A DNA stretch of 64,000 nt from Cloeon dipterum (Eukaryota > Arthropoda > Insecta > Ephemeroptera > Baetidae), in contig NC_088787.1 of the NCBI RefSeq assembly GCF_949628265.1, positions 9,972,501-10,036,500 on the forward strand, written 5' to 3'. Positions 24,600 through 36,909 of this stretch are shown piece after piece; positions within the stretch are counted from its first letter, which is position 1, and every line of letters begins with the position of its first letter. The position numbers and the translations under genes were made by a program. A model generated the notes under the pieces. It was not told the origin of the DNA and did no database searches. It saw nothing but the letters and a program-made list of their open reading frames with translations.

Positions 24600-25170
24600 C
24601 TTATTTAACACGCAGAAACTGTTTCTAACTCAAGCATTAAATTTTGTAGCGAGTTTCTCAAACGTGGATGGAATTTAGAAGCGAAATATTTTCCTCCTGA
24701 TGAGAAACTTCTTTTGTTTAATTTGATCTTGTTTTGAATCGCAAAGATACACAATTTTTTTATAGCTCTCGCTACAGATGTGGATTTTTGCAACCAAAAA
24801 CTGTTTCGGTTTTATTTTTTGAGAAAATTTAGATGATTTTTTAGCTTTAAATGCGATGGAAACAGCAAATTTTCTCAAATTATGTGGTTTTAAGCTATCT
24901 AGAACAAATAATTATAAAAGCCGGCTTCTTGAATCATCTTGAAAAGCAAAAATAATTTATCTATATAATTATAGTCTTAATTTTACATTCTCTGCATTCT
25001 CTAACTTTTCATTTTAAAATTCAAACGGGTCTCTGAAGCTATTGAAGAGCAATGAAAAAATTTAAATTCTTCTCCAATCAACTATTTTTTCACCAATTCT
25101 CAAAATTCTTGCTAACAAGCCTCGGTTGGATTGCCAAAAAATTGGATTTAAATTTGAGTTACCTCGCATT
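24600..25170. other. AT-rich non-coding stretch
   Basis: Nothing recognised. Confidence 0.4.
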
Positions 25171-25174
25171 GCAC

Positions 25175-25578
25175 TAAAGACCGTCTTTGACGAAGTTTCT
25201 GAGCAAACCAATCGATTCTTGAGGGTCGAATTAGGTAAAGTGGATGTTTTTCCGACCAAACAGTCCAGCGTGACGTACGAACTTTTTTCCCGCTAAAACA
25301 ATATGAAGCTATAAGCGAGAAGTGCGCATGCGTCAGAGCTGGCTGGATCTGACAAAGAAATCATTCGTACAGGCATTCTCTCTGCAAGTGCGCAAACTAG
25401 CTCTGACGCATGCGCAGTTCTCGCATAAACGTTCATATTGTTTTGGCGGTAAAAAACGTTCTACTTGTGCTACGCACGTCGCGCTGGACTTTTTGGTCGG
25501 AAAAAATATCCACTCTACCTCATTTGACCCTCAAGAATCGATTGGTGTGCTCAGAAACTTCGTCAAAGACGGTCTTTA
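25175..25578. mobile_element. Long foldback element, family 3, copy 2
   Basis: 404 bp beginning TAAAGACCGTCTTTGACG and ending with its near-exact reverse complement, including GACGGTCTTTA. The two arms of about 165 bp pair with few mismatches. Each tip also contains a near-palindrome (AAAGACCGTCTTT). Both ends carry TA, compatible with a TA target site as in Tc1/mariner-type elements, but this is not proven. Confidence 0.8.
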
Positions 25579-25579
25579 A

Positions 25580-25775
25580 AATACAAGTCTTCAATAACGA
25601 TTTACGTCTCATGAAAGCCCGGATAATATGAGTAAAATTTTTTCCTCTCCCGGATTAATCTAACTAAAACATATAAAATTTGGCCAAATTTCACATTTCT
25701 CTTGAACACAAAATTTGAGAGAGCCTGAATTTATTTAAAGCATTCCTGGAACCTTTATGTCGCAGTCGAGAGATG
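25580..25775. other. AT-rich spacer
   Basis: Nothing recognised. Confidence 0.3.
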
Positions 25776-25779
25776 AATT

Positions 25780-26650
25780 TCGCTTCGAAAATAAGACCGA
25801 CTGCATTCCGCGAATCCATTCGCCGGCCTTTCTTTGAGCGCGCCGCACAAAGGCTCTTGGTGATATGAATACTTTTTATTTGCGAATCCGATTGAGTGCG
25901 CGGAGCAATAAACACGACAACAAAGGGCCGCGCGCGTTCTTAATAAGACGCGATATCAAATCGGCTGCGTCCCAAGGGAGAAGGGTGCATTCCTCGCGTG
26001 CCGTCGTCGCGTTGTTGGCGTTGGCACTGGCGCGGAGAAACAAGGCGGATGCGGGCTGTCGTGGTGAAAAACGAACGTCTCTGTATATGTGTGTGTGTGC
26101 CTATTGAGCCGTCCCAAAACTGCCGAGAGCTGGATTGACAGACTCGACGAGCAAATATTCATTGGCCTGCGGGCCCCGGAGTGCAAACACCGCCGACGAG
26201 GAGAAGAAGAAGAAGATACAGTTTTCCCTGCCTGCCAGTGTGTTTACGTATTCCTCGCGCGGCCGATTTCCAATTCTAATTCGCCCCAGCCGCTCGCTCG
26301 GCAACAAACCCTGCGCTGCCGCCGCCCTTTTTATTCATTTTTCGCAACGACTTCATAAAATTTCGGCCTTTACTGCTGATGATTCTCCCTGGTGAAAATT
26401 TGCTGGCCGATAAAAAAGGCTTCTCATTCTCCGTTTTAGATATTCGCACGCAGGTCGTTACTCGCGCGCGCGATGGGGGTTCGACAATGGCGAGTATATC
26501 TGGGGCTGCCAAGGGTGGCTGCTGCAGGTCGATTTCCGAAGCAAAACGCCCACCGTTCGGTCTGTTTACACATCTGCAACGCTGCAGGTTTTCTAATCTG
26601 CGTTAGAAAACCGGTCGCAGAATTCCGGTTGCGGCGGATCTGAGGAGACG
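25780..26650. promoter_or_regulatory. GC-rich island
   Basis: Extended CpG-rich block with two CTGCAGGT boxes near 26522 and 26583 and several overlapping chance frames. Probable regulatory DNA. Confidence 0.25.
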
Positions 26651-27225
26651 CTGCAATTTTTATGGCTTGCTCCCTCTGAATTTCTCCAATCCGCCCCAAA
26701 CGCTTCTTGTCGAGAGCCATAAATTTCGAGATTATTTCCTCCCAGCAGGTGGCATCATAGATTTTCCGAATGTGTCAAGACGGGTTGACAAATAATGCTC
26801 GCATCTCCTTGACAAATATTCAATCGACGAGTAGGTTCTCGAGATGGTTCTTCCCTACAGATAAATTGACGCCGCCGGGGATGCCAAACAATTTAAGTTT
26901 CTGGAGATTGTAGAGGCTGGGAATTCAAATGTCCCTCAAGAGAAGAAATTTAAACTGGAAATCTGACTTTTTCTTGACATTCTGGCAAGGAAAAAACATT
27001 TTTTTCAGAACTGTATTGGCAGAGGATAAGTCAGGGAAATCTAAGCCTATTGAAAAATCTACTAAAATTCGATCTCTCGTTTTGATAGACGTGCTATATG
27101 TTAAAAAAATTTAACCACGTTGAGAGGAAACGGAATTTATCGTTAAAGAGATGTAATTTTCGAAAAAAATTAGCAAATTGTGAATATTTGTAAAATTTCG
27201 TATCATTTTTACTAAAGTAAATTCC
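26650..27225. other. Mixed to AT-rich non-coding stretch
   Basis: Nothing recognised. Confidence 0.35.
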
Positions 27226-27227
27226 AC

Positions 27228-27500
27228 CAAGCGAGGTCCAGATTAGTGTGACGCGCAGATATGGCGTCCGGTGGAGTATGGCGCGACTAAAGGTAACGTA
27301 AAAATGCGCGAAAGAAGCACGTTTTGTTCAATATTGTGACATAGTTTGCATTACTCGTACTATGTGCCTTTTGGATCGTATAAACAAACTCTTGACACTC
27401 TTACGGGAATCCAAAGAGAGCTTCCTGTTTCACACATTCAAACGCCATCTTGGATCTGCGCAGCGGGAACCATTTTTACTGCACATCTGGCTCCCGCTTG
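27228..27500 (-). mobile_element. hAT-like MITE, family 1, inverted copy
   Basis: Matches the family in reverse orientation: GTCCAGATT.. at the left, CAGATATGGCGTCCGGTGGA, GCCATCTTGGATCTGCGCAG, and CATCTGGCTCCCGCTTG at the right. The termini carry substitutions, so this is an older copy. Confidence 0.75.
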
Positions 27501-27504
27501 ATTG

Positions 27505-28185
27505 TTCAAAAATGCAAGTAATTTTTAATTCCTCAAGAGTGAAAGTTCCCCTACACACTTATAAAATTTAGGCTCTGAAATTTAGACGGTTATTCATTTT
27601 TCTAGGAACAATAATCTGGGACAAAATTTAGATTAAATGTCGTAGTATTGTATTGAAACATTTAAACAACGGCAAAGTTCCAAAATTTTCTCCCAACGCA
27701 ACTATAATATAATGAAAATGATTTAAAAACAGCCATTTAATGTTATCCACGTTTTATAGCTTACATAAATATCTCTAAAAAATATGATTTTCAAGAGATT
27801 TTATAGCTTAAACAAAGCCAACTGCAGCGTTAACCGGCAAAGGCATCAACTTTAATATTCAATATCAGCTCGACCGTTCAAATTTTGACTGTGTTTGCGT
27901 CCTTTAAATTATATATCTATGAGGAAGTACTGCATGTATGTAAATATCAAACGTCATACTGGCGCGTGGTATATATTTTCACTTTTTATGCCTGCCCATA
28001 AAATAAAATTGAAGCAATAATTTGTGTATTTTATTGAGCCCGCAGTGTGCTGATGTCATTTTTTTCTGATACGCATTTTATGTGTTTAACTTTGTCATTC
28101 AGTATCCTTATCGAGACCTGAGGGAAAAGCGCAGTTTGGCGCAAAATTGCAAAAAATAACAAATTTTCTGTGCCTTGGCAGGAAA
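27505..28185. other. AT-rich non-coding stretch
   Basis: Nothing recognised. Confidence 0.4.
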
Positions 28186-28189
28186 GCCA

Positions 28190-28720
28190 AATCCCGGCTG
28201 CTTTCATTTTGAGTGACAAGCGCACGCTTTTCAAATAAAAGTGTCAGCTTAGCCTCTTTTTCTGCATGCAATTGCGCTCGGCGGCCTCGAGTGTGCGAAT
28301 CGCGCCTTTGAATAAAAGCGGCGCCCCCGCCGTCGCTTTTTGCGGATGGAAAATCGCGACAAGCTGTGATGCTCGCGCGCAAATGCAATTTGGGACACGC
28401 GACACACGAACGGATTTGCCCGGCGTTTTCCCCGCGTCGGCAATCGGAAAAGCAGCTAGGCAATCGATTTGTCGCCGCAGTTGCGGCGGTGAAAAATGCA
28501 GATTGACGCCTTTCACTTTGTTTCTTACGCCGAGGTGAGCGCTAATTTATCACGTTTCGCAGATGAGACGGAGGCAAATGAAAGAACTTTCTTCGCAGGA
28601 TCATTTTTCACGCTTGTCAAAACATGATGGGGACCGAGAGGGCAAAAATCTCGCGCCGCGCGCAGTGATTTGTTACTCGCCGGATTACGCTTTGTACTTG
28701 TCGGATCGGTTATTTTCGAC
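28190..28720. promoter_or_regulatory. GC/CpG-rich island
   Basis: CpG-rich block with multiple overlapping compositional frames. No splice-supported exon. Confidence 0.25.
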
Positions 28721-29765
28721 TGACTGAGTGAGGAATGTTTTGGTTTTTGCTCGAGAATCACCGGCTTATTTTCCGAAATCATTAATCAACACGTCGGTTC
28801 TTGTGAAAGCCTCGCCTTCGGAAATGATGATAATTTTATCTCGCAGCGAAAATCGATTTCAGACAGCCAAGCATATTTTGTGGACGAAAATCCAGTTTTA
28901 AAAGCTTTTGATGTAAAAATTTCTTTTTTGGTTTAATTACAAAAAAGCACTTACTCAAAAATAACTAAAAATTGAGCAGGTTGGATTTTGCTCCGATTAA
29001 AAAACTGCTCAGCACTCAACATTATTTTGAAAAAGTCCTCTTCGCTTACAGATTGAACTTTTTAATTAATAGTGACCTGCCAAAAATTCCCAAACCAATC
29101 GCAGTTTTAAAAGCAGTTTGGAAGGATTCCCGGGTGATGTAATCCTCAAAAGACTTAAATTAGCGTGATTCCTGCTCATCCTAGGGCCTCATAAAATTAA
29201 TCCAGTCAAAATTGCTGACATTCTAATAATCCTAAATTTTGCATTACATATTTTAAGGGTCATAAATCATTTGAAAAATGAAGGGGAGAAAATGCCGAGT
29301 GTGTAGGTTCCAATAAAAGAGGCTTGAACTGAACAGAGGAGTGACAAGCACTTAGTTGAGTAGTTGAGGCCTTCAAAGGGACATGCAGTCGTTCTCTGAA
29401 GGAGACACTGACATGCCGACGAGACACGCTGCAAAAACTGCATCCATCTCACCGTGTACCGCAGCGACAAAGTGTGTAAACACCACCATATCCTTCATTT
29501 CCAGAGGAACTTGTTACTAACAATTTTCTACTCCCACGATTTGACAAATTTACGAGCTAGAAGCCAGAAATATGAACTGGGAATTCTGAATCTATAGTGT
29601 CGGGTTCGCTTTAGTAAGATCTAATTTCGTTTAATTAAAAAAAAAGGTGGAAAATATCCAATGTCAAAGAGTTGCTACGCTTTGAGCTGCAAAAGTTGCG
29701 CACTAAACAAACTTCATAGTGGTTTTGATTTAAACTAAGTGAGTGAGTCAGCTGCGAATTGACCG
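28720..29765. other. Mixed non-coding stretch
   Basis: Nothing recognised. Confidence 0.35.
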
Positions 29766-30130
29766 AAAAATATGATTTTTCCGTGGCGTGGCGGCGGGCA
29801 GGCGCCGAAAATGAAATTACTTGCGCCAGCAGCCGAGAATTTGCATTCAAATGCGCACATATTTCGTGCGCGCTGTGGAAAAACTTTTTCGGCCGGCTGG
29901 CGAAGCCAATTAATTAATTTCGAGCGCGAAAGCAGCAAAAGCAGCATTTTCTGCCGAGCGAGAGAATAAAAGAAGAGAGAACAGTTGAAAAGAAAAATTA
30001 ATTAAAATCTCGGGAGTAATTTCTCACAGGGCAAGTAATTGCAAAAGGCAGCGCCCAAAATTCGGCGCTTATGAATAATTTTCGCCTGTGCGCGCCACTG
30101 ACTTAAAAGCCGGAGAAAATGAAAAAGCAG
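29765..30130. promoter_or_regulatory. GC-rich island with POU octamer
   Basis: Contains a perfect octamer ATTTGCAT at 29839-29846 and, further on, a TTAATTAATTT homeodomain-type cluster near 29909. Probable enhancer. Confidence 0.3.
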
Positions 30131-30840
30131 TGAAATTGGAAAAGAAAGTTGCCTTTTAATGGAGAAAGTGAAACACAAAAATCGTCAAAGAGGATTTTGA
30201 AGGAAGTTTTTTTAAAAAAGAATAGAAGAAATAATTGAAAAGGCAGGAATTGGAAATAATTTCACTGTAGACTTTTGTTATTGCGAATTGTTTACATCAA
30301 GCTCATTACAGTTTTTTTATTTATTCTTAGGTAATAATATAAAAAATACATATTTATGCGTGTCTTCAGTTTTTTTATGCTCTATCAGTATAACGTGATC
30401 AAATGTTGCGTCAAGTTTTAATGTCCTAGAACTTCCAGTGCTCACAATATAGCTTAAAGCCATCTATACATATAATCGTAGTACATATTCAGCCCTATTA
30501 TTAGTTCCTTTTGAAGATGGCACAAGAACCGTGCCTTATTGAGTTGTTCAGCACTGCTAACTTTGTGTGTTGTGTTGTGTAGCACACAAAAACACCTGCG
30601 TCGTGCCATTTGCGTGCTGTGCAACGCAAGAAGTCACAAAGCAAATAGGAGGCAAAAGGTTTGATTACATTTAGACATGACAACTTAATATTGCGACTCT
30701 TCCAGCATTTCTTGGTTGTTTTTCAATCTGATAAGTTTTTTCTTTCAAATTTGTTAGCCGAGTTTTATGTTCATCAAATAAAAAACACTGTGTGACCTTT
30801 TAAATGGATAAAAACCGATTTAATATGAAAATTACAGAAA
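30130..30840. other. AT-rich non-coding stretch
   Basis: Nothing recognised. Confidence 0.35.
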
Positions 30841-30843
30841 ATA

Positions 30844-31271
30844 CACCAGTTGTATAAACCCTTACAATTAGTGTTCGAAGACGAAAACAGATGGTGCCAC
30901 CGTATTCTTACGAAATAAATTTAATTTTAAGGCAGTTCCGCTGCGATTTCAGTCTCAATCCTGCTGCTGTGCATTCTCCGCTTAATATTTTGTCTCTTTA
31001 CGTGCTAAAAACACAAATCAGTCCGGCCATTTGCCGTAGAAACGTTAGAAAATGTTTTATATTTTAAAAAATTGTTTTTCACGATTCTACGGCGATTGGC
31101 TGAACCAATTTTAGCTTCCAGCACGCCAAAAGAAAGCATATTAAGAGAAAAACGCACAGTATAGCAGGATTGAGTCTGAAACCGCAGTGGAAGTGCCTTA
31201 AAATTAAATATATCACGAAAATATACGGTTGGCGGCTCGAACACTAATTGTAAGGGCTTATACAACTGGTG
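30844..31271. mobile_element. Foldback element, family 4, copy 1
   Basis: 428 bp starting CACCAGTTGTATAAACCC and ending with the reverse complement of that end (GGGCTTATACAACTGGTG, one mismatch). Inner blocks (AACACTAATTGTAAGGG, GTGCCTTAAAATTAAAT, CAGGATTGAGTCTGAAAC) also pair with the left arm. A second copy lies at 55107-55537. Confidence 0.75.
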
Positions 31272-31345
31272 AATTTTGACCGAAAAACCAGTTGAGATTC
31301 TCGAATCTAGTTATCTTGCCAATTGCGGCAAACGGCTCATGCTAA

Positions 31346-31573
31346 AATTCATGTGAACGTTCTCGATTAAACCACGTCGAGTCCATCACCCGCAAGCGTC
31401 ACAACAACGTGCAAATTGGCCCCGTAGACGTCTCGCTGGTGTCAGAGCGAATTCGCCAGTTTGGCATGGCGTTGAAGCAAGCCTCGAACTCGGATCCAAA
31501 TGACACCCGTCGGATTTGCAGGTGGTGCACGCGCGCGGAGGCGGCTAAAAGCCTCTTAACTGTAACTGACTAG
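31346..31573 (+). CDS. Hidden coding-like segment, unidentified (possible exon)
   Basis: An open frame without a usable start Met runs from 31346 to a TAG at 31571-31573. From 31376 to 31521 its composition is coding-like: by hand count over 49 codons, third positions are about 71% G+C, first about 55%, second about 43%, the order seen in confirmed genes here. It reads as a plausible protein (for example RHNNVQIGPVDVSLV then SERIRQFGMALK). A splice donor CAG|GTGGTG follows at 31521. No clear polypyrimidine tract precedes it. I do not recognise the protein. It could be an exon of a gene inside the desert, a retrocopy fragment, or chance. Confidence 0.35.
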   Translation, partial: NSCERSRLNHVESITRKRHNNVQIGPVDVSLVSERIRQFGMALKQASNSDPNDTRRICRWCTRAEAAKSLLTVTD

Positions 31574-31599
31574 AACACGTCATCCTGTCGACCACGGGC

Positions 31600-31920
31600 T
31601 GACTGAAATTTCCGGCCGGCGAGAGGCATCAGGTATAAGGCAACAATCGCGCGCCGTTCGTGACGGGCATCTCGGGGGGTGAAAAAGCAGCAGGCTCAAC
31701 AGTTAAGTGTCACGGGGGTGCGAGGCGCGCGCAATTGAAATGATTATTATAAGAGGAAAATGCGCCCGGCCGGCCGTGCCTTGGGGATTCGCAGCCGTCG
31801 ACGTGCCCGGAATCGTATCCGTATATGTGTGTGTGTGTGTGCTGTGCACCGGTTATTGTGTGCAGATGAGCCCGGCTCGGCTCCGCTGCTGCTTCTGGAT
31901 GATGTAGTACGGTACCTGGG
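31600..31920. promoter_or_regulatory. GC-rich island with GT repeat
   Basis: CpG-rich block containing a TATGTGTGTGTGTGTGTG run near 31822. No supported exon. Confidence 0.2.
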
Positions 31921-32128
31921 GCGATATATTTTGTCCTAAAAGAATTGGTTTTGAATGCTGGGCGATCCGAAAATTATCAGAGTCACTAGGAATTCGTCCG
32001 GAAATTAGTTTTGTTCGAAAGTGGAACTGTTCGATATTATAAATCGGATATTTACCATCGATTTTAATTTAAAATTTCAGACATTTTCCATAGTTTTGGG
32101 AAAAATCCGATTTATATTGATATGCGAC

Positions 32129-32405
32129 CAGCGGGGACCAGATTCGTGCAAGGCGCAGATATGGCGTCCGGTGGAGTATGGCGCGAAAAAACGGTCACGT
32201 GAAAATGCACGAAAAGAACCAAGTTTTCGTCTATATTGTGACATAATTTGCATTACTCTTTAACTAATTGTGTCTTTTGGATCGTAAAAACAAACTCTTG
32301 ACACTCTCACGGGAATCCAAAGAGAGCTTTTTGCTTCCCACATTCAGACGCCATCTTGGATCTGCGCAGTGCGAACCAATTTTATCGCACATCTAGACCC
32401 CGCTG
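32129..32405 (-). mobile_element. hAT-like MITE, family 1, inverted copy
   Basis: 277 bp from CAGCGGGGACCAGATTCG to CATCTAGACCCCGCTG, carrying all family blocks in reverse orientation. Confidence 0.8.
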
Positions 32406-32409
32406 TCTT

Positions 32410-32795
32410 AAGACAAGTAGAGACAAATTTAAATTTGGATTTTCCTTCTTTGGTGAATTTTGGGTATAAATCAGACAATTCCCACATTTTTTGATTCAAT
32501 TCAAATTTTCCAGACTAAAATAAAGTCATTATAGATCAATTTTAAAATCTTTTGGACAGATTCCACTCATTTTTATAAGTTTTAAATTGTTCAAACAAAT
32601 TCAAATTTAAGGATAAAATCCTTTCAAACTAATTACATTAATTTAGACACGTTCTCCAGTTCGTTTTGGGGAAAAAATCAGTTATTTTTCATTTTTGGAC
32701 CAATTCCAATTACCCGGATAAGTTCATAACCGTGCGTAAAAATTTATTTCGAAGGAATTTCAGTCATTCGGACAATTCCGAATCATCCATTTAAG
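32410..32795. other. AT-rich non-coding stretch
   Basis: Nothing recognised. Confidence 0.35.
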
Positions 32796-32799
32796 AAAA

Positions 32800-33240
32800 A
32801 ATCTTTTCCGACGAAACAGGCGCTCCCGGTACCTGCTGCGCGGGAAACGGGGCCGGATGCAGCAAACACGGTCTCGGGGGAGTGCTGGAAATATTGACCT
32901 TTGGCCCCCGAATGCTCTCCATTAGAGCGTTTGTTTCTCTGCGCGCTCGCCGGATTTGCTCTCATTTATTCATGCGACACGCGGAGGTGCGAACGCGTCA
33001 AAGGCCGCGACGCCAGCGTGGCAGCTGGGAATTCCGTATGTGCTCTGGGAAAGAGGATTTGCCGTGGATTGGATGCGTGCGGCAATGAGACCGGCAGAGT
33101 AGAAGAGACACAGGCCAAATTGCGTTTTTGAGAGGATTTTCCGCGCAGAAAGATACACGGATTGTCGTCGGGCGCTTGTTTGGGGATTTGCACGGGGATG
33201 GGGCGAGGAAGAAACGCGACGCTCCCCAAAGCTTTTGACT
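32800..33240. promoter_or_regulatory. GC-rich island
   Basis: CpG-rich block with overlapping short frames on both strands. Likely regulatory. Confidence 0.25.
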
Positions 33241-34110
33241 TAGAACCGTAATGGTGTAATTTATTTACAAAATGTCAATTTCAGACCTTTTATTTGCTGT
33301 GGAAACGATTTATCAAATATGGCTAGGAACTCTAACTGAATTTGCAAGTCCAGAAAAGAAATGGTTCAAAAATGCATGGCGTGTTATCACAATTTTAATT
33401 CCTTAAGAATATTGCAACTCTCTAAATTTCATAAATATCGCTCTGTTCTCTGAAAATTACTATTTTAAAGTAGTTAAGTTCTAGGCAAAAAAAAAAAACA
33501 GTGAAATCCTGCAGATAATTTTTAAAAAATTCAGTAAAACTCTTATTGACATAGCTCTAAACATCGCTTGAGGTTTGGTCGATCGAAGACACTTTTGTTA
33601 CACTCGCAGTCACACTAAAAATTTAAAAATAAAATAGTTTTTAGCTAACTTTTACTTTACGTTAGGAATTTTTCAACTTCAGACGTTGAGACTGATGTTG
33701 TTTCAAACGAACATTTTTCAATATCCCTTCGAAAGAAACGCTAGAATTATGGGAAAAGAAGATGGAGGATGCAATTAATTACGTAGCGTCCGCTAAACAA
33801 GAGGTTATCCCGAGACTTTCTTGCCCTTTCAAATAAACTGAGGCCAGGAGAGCGGTGCAGTCTTGTCAATTTTTGCGACGAGCACCTCTTTCACAGACTG
33901 GAAACTTTTAACAAACCCGCGAATGCTAAATGAAAAGGCTTCTCTGGCTCGCAATTACGGAGAGATAAGGAATTCACGCAACGTTAAAGATCTAGCTCGG
34001 GTGCAAACTTAAGAAAATAAATAGGGTTGGGATTCTTAGACAACTGTTTCGACGAAAAATTTGACTTTTGGAAAGCTAATTTAGACGGTGGTAACTTGTA
34101 ACCAGCGTTC
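33240..34110. other. AT-rich non-coding stretch
   Basis: Nothing recognised. Confidence 0.35.
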
Positions 34111-34114
34111 AGGC

Positions 34115-34320
34115 CAGCGGGGTCCAGATGTGTGATAAAATTGGTTCCCACTGCGCAGATCCAAGATGGCGTCAGAATGTGAGAAACAAAAAGCTCTCTT
34201 TGGATTCACGTATGAGTGTCAAGAGTTTGTTTTTACGATCCAAAAGACACAATTAGTACAAGAAATGCAAATATGTCACAATATTGACGAAAACTTGGTT
34301 CTTTTCGAGCATTTTCAGGC
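34115..34320 (+). mobile_element. hAT-like MITE, family 1, right end missing
   Basis: Begins CAGCGGGGTCCAGATGTG and follows the family to about 34318, then diverges. The right terminal repeat and roughly 70 bp are absent. Confidence 0.75.
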
Positions 34321-34329
34321 CAATAAAAA

Positions 34330-34780
34330 TCCCGTCTCTAAAGGGCAATTTTTCAGATCAATTTAAACTCAAATGACAGATTTATACAGTTTTACGCATA
34401 GATTATGGATAAAAAATCACATAAGTCGTGCGAATTTTTAGTCTTTTTAAAATGAAATAAGAAGCTAACGCAGAAAAAATTATCAATAGAAATTTTAAAA
34501 TAAAATCTTACATTTTTTATTTTAAATTGCAATAATTGCTTCGTTTTTTACCAGTATTTTGCTAGCATAAATTGCTTTAGAGTTTATTATAATTGGTTAA
34601 CGACCTATTTTGGATTTTTCTTAGGAGAGTAAAAATAAAATATTCTTGATCTTGCGCAAGAAATTGGTAAAAAAATATATTGGCGAACAAAATCGGGTGA
34701 TAGGAAAATTCAAGCCTGATAGTCGACCGTCTTAAAATCCCAACCCTAAAAATAACACTATGTATATATATAGAGGCGTC
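34330..34780. other. AT-rich non-coding stretch
   Basis: Nothing recognised. Confidence 0.35.
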
Positions 34781-34784
34781 CGGT

Positions 34785-35620
34785 CGCATTTCCCATCTGG
34801 GCACGGTGGGAAGGAGGCCACGGCACGCACTTTATGCAGGCCAAAATAAAAGCAGCTCTCCTTCTTTAACAAGCACACACACACACACAATAAACAGCGC
34901 TGGAGAGAGCTAAAGAGAGAGGAGCCGGGCGTGCTTGTTAAAAACTTGCCAGGCAAAACACACACAACAGCCTCTTCTGCACCGATGATGGATTCGCTCG
35001 CTCGCTCGCTCGCTTTTGTTTGATGTGGGCCTGCTCCGCGGCGTTGGCGGCGTCGGCAATTTCAATAAAACAATCCACGGGCTCAATCAGTGCCGGCGCG
35101 GCTTAGGCGGCCGTAATCCGGCTCGCACTCGAGGAAAGCGATCGCACGCTTTGTCTACCTCTCGATTTTGGGGTTTCGCCGTGCGCCCGCCACTCGTGCA
35201 CGCTCGAGTGTGCCCTTAATCCGTTGCCGCCTCTTGATTTGCTCCAGTTCTCTGGAGAGATGAAAAATTTCGCGCGCCCCGCCGAGCTGATTGGCCGGAA
35301 AATTGCTGGCTGGCTGCGCGTCCATTGTTTGGCCAGCAATTAGCCGAGTCGTTTTTCGCCCCTGCGGCAATTTTCATTAGCAGCAGCAGAACGAGCTGCA
35401 CACGCCATCCATCAATGTCGCAAAAAGTTTATTGCACCGTCAGACACGGCGTGCCCCCATGCTCTCTGATTGTTGCTCTCGCATCTGCATCAATCGAGTC
35501 GCTCTCACATATGTATATCCCGTGTCTGGCTGACTGATTTATCGCCCCGATCCACCCAGAGGCAATCGAAAAGCAAATTCCGCCCCGTCGTCCTTGTGAT
35601 TTCGGGTTGAATCGATCAAC
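34785..35620. promoter_or_regulatory. GC-rich island with simple repeats
   Basis: Contains a CA repeat (34873-34889), a CGCT repeat (near 34993-35012) and a long CpG-rich block. No exon supported. Confidence 0.25.
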
Positions 35621-36270
35621 CAGGGATAATTTATAAACGTCTTATGGAAATATCAAAAGCAGATGTTGTCTCAAACGCTGGTTTCTATCAAATTTTGTAA
35701 AATTGGATTATCTATTTTAGAAATAAATTATTTTGAGCTTCCAATCGTCATGGGACAGTGAAATGATCGAGAATCATTTAATTTTTAACCACTCAAGCCA
35801 ACTTGAAACCATTTAAACGTTTAAAAACAGTGTAAATCGGCTTCCGTCTGAGGAAATAATGAGCATAAATTATGTTTCTAATCAGAAAATATTTTCTCAA
35901 AGTTCATTAGTTAGGATCTTTTAGCCTGAAATAATTTTTAGCTTGTGAAAATTACATTAGTTGCTATTTTTTGTGGGAATTATTTTTTCTCTGGAGTCCA
36001 AACCCGCTAAGAAAGTGGTGCTGTACTCTTGAACATTTGAAATAAATTCAATCGTCGTTCCAACGCCTTACTCTTATCGATGGTATGCAAGAATAATTTG
36101 AAAAAATGAAGTATTTATTCATTAAATCGTACAATATTCTCGCTTTTACGAAAACATAACAAAATAACAACTCAGCAAATGAGTTCAAGTTACATATGAC
36201 AAAATATCGAATTACAATATTGTATTATTTATTTTTAAAATTCATAAGTTATAAATTCATAATTAAATTT
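35620..36270. other. AT-rich non-coding stretch
   Basis: Nothing recognised. Confidence 0.35.
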
Positions 36271-36274
36271 TTTT

Positions 36275-36670
36275 TTTGCTCTTTTATCCCTGTCCGAGGA
36301 CCGGAGGACCGGGAAGGGCGCGCACTGCACTAGCACGAATGCTGAAACCCGGGTCCCAATAACACCGCGAACGGATAACATGGGCGCACCAGGCCGCACA
36401 GGGACCCAGCCCACTGAAGGGCCACTACTTGCCTCCGCACCGAGGACTGCATTGAAACGCTATAGACATTCGTCCCGTGAAGCCAAATCACGCATGCTGG
36501 AAAGGTGCAAACCAGCAAGTAGCGAGTCCCAGCCCGTTGAGCAATTTGAGCATTTCGAGATACTAAACTAACCACTTTTTGCCATCTCTGACATTGGGTA
36601 GCCAGTATTAGATCTCCGAACTGCTCAAATACCTAAATAAATATTGCTTTGACACTCCTGAGAGTGCCTT
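36275..36670 (+). other. Isolated GC-rich block with a 63-codon open frame
   Basis: The block has abrupt borders with extreme AT-rich DNA. A frame at 36380-36571 starts MGAPGRTGTQ and ends FEHFEILN with a basic, protein-like middle (REAKSRMLERCK). Third-position G+C is only about half, so coding is not clear. It could be a retroelement fragment or a lost exon; I cannot identify it. Confidence 0.25.
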
Positions 36671-36905
36671 AACAATGCAAGCCAATTTTCTTAAGGTATT
36701 TAACAAAATTATTTAATTTATCAACTTTAAATATTAGAATTTTATAGAAAATTTATAATTTAAATCATACATTTTAAACAAATATATAACCATGCTCAAT
36801 GCAAGAGAAATTCATAGTAGTTACAATCTAATTCAAATAAATGCTTAATGCTTATTTTTCAAAAAGGTTAAACTAATTCACCACTTATTAAGAATTTCAT
36901 TTATT
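36670..36905. other. AT-rich spacer
   Basis: Nothing recognised. Confidence 0.3.
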
Positions 36906-36909
36906 ATTT

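Noticed and set aside
24087..24678. Frames of 123 and 182 codons
   Set aside because: Several overlapping frames on both strands in a CpG-rich island; low-complexity Arg/Ala/Ser composition, no splice sites.
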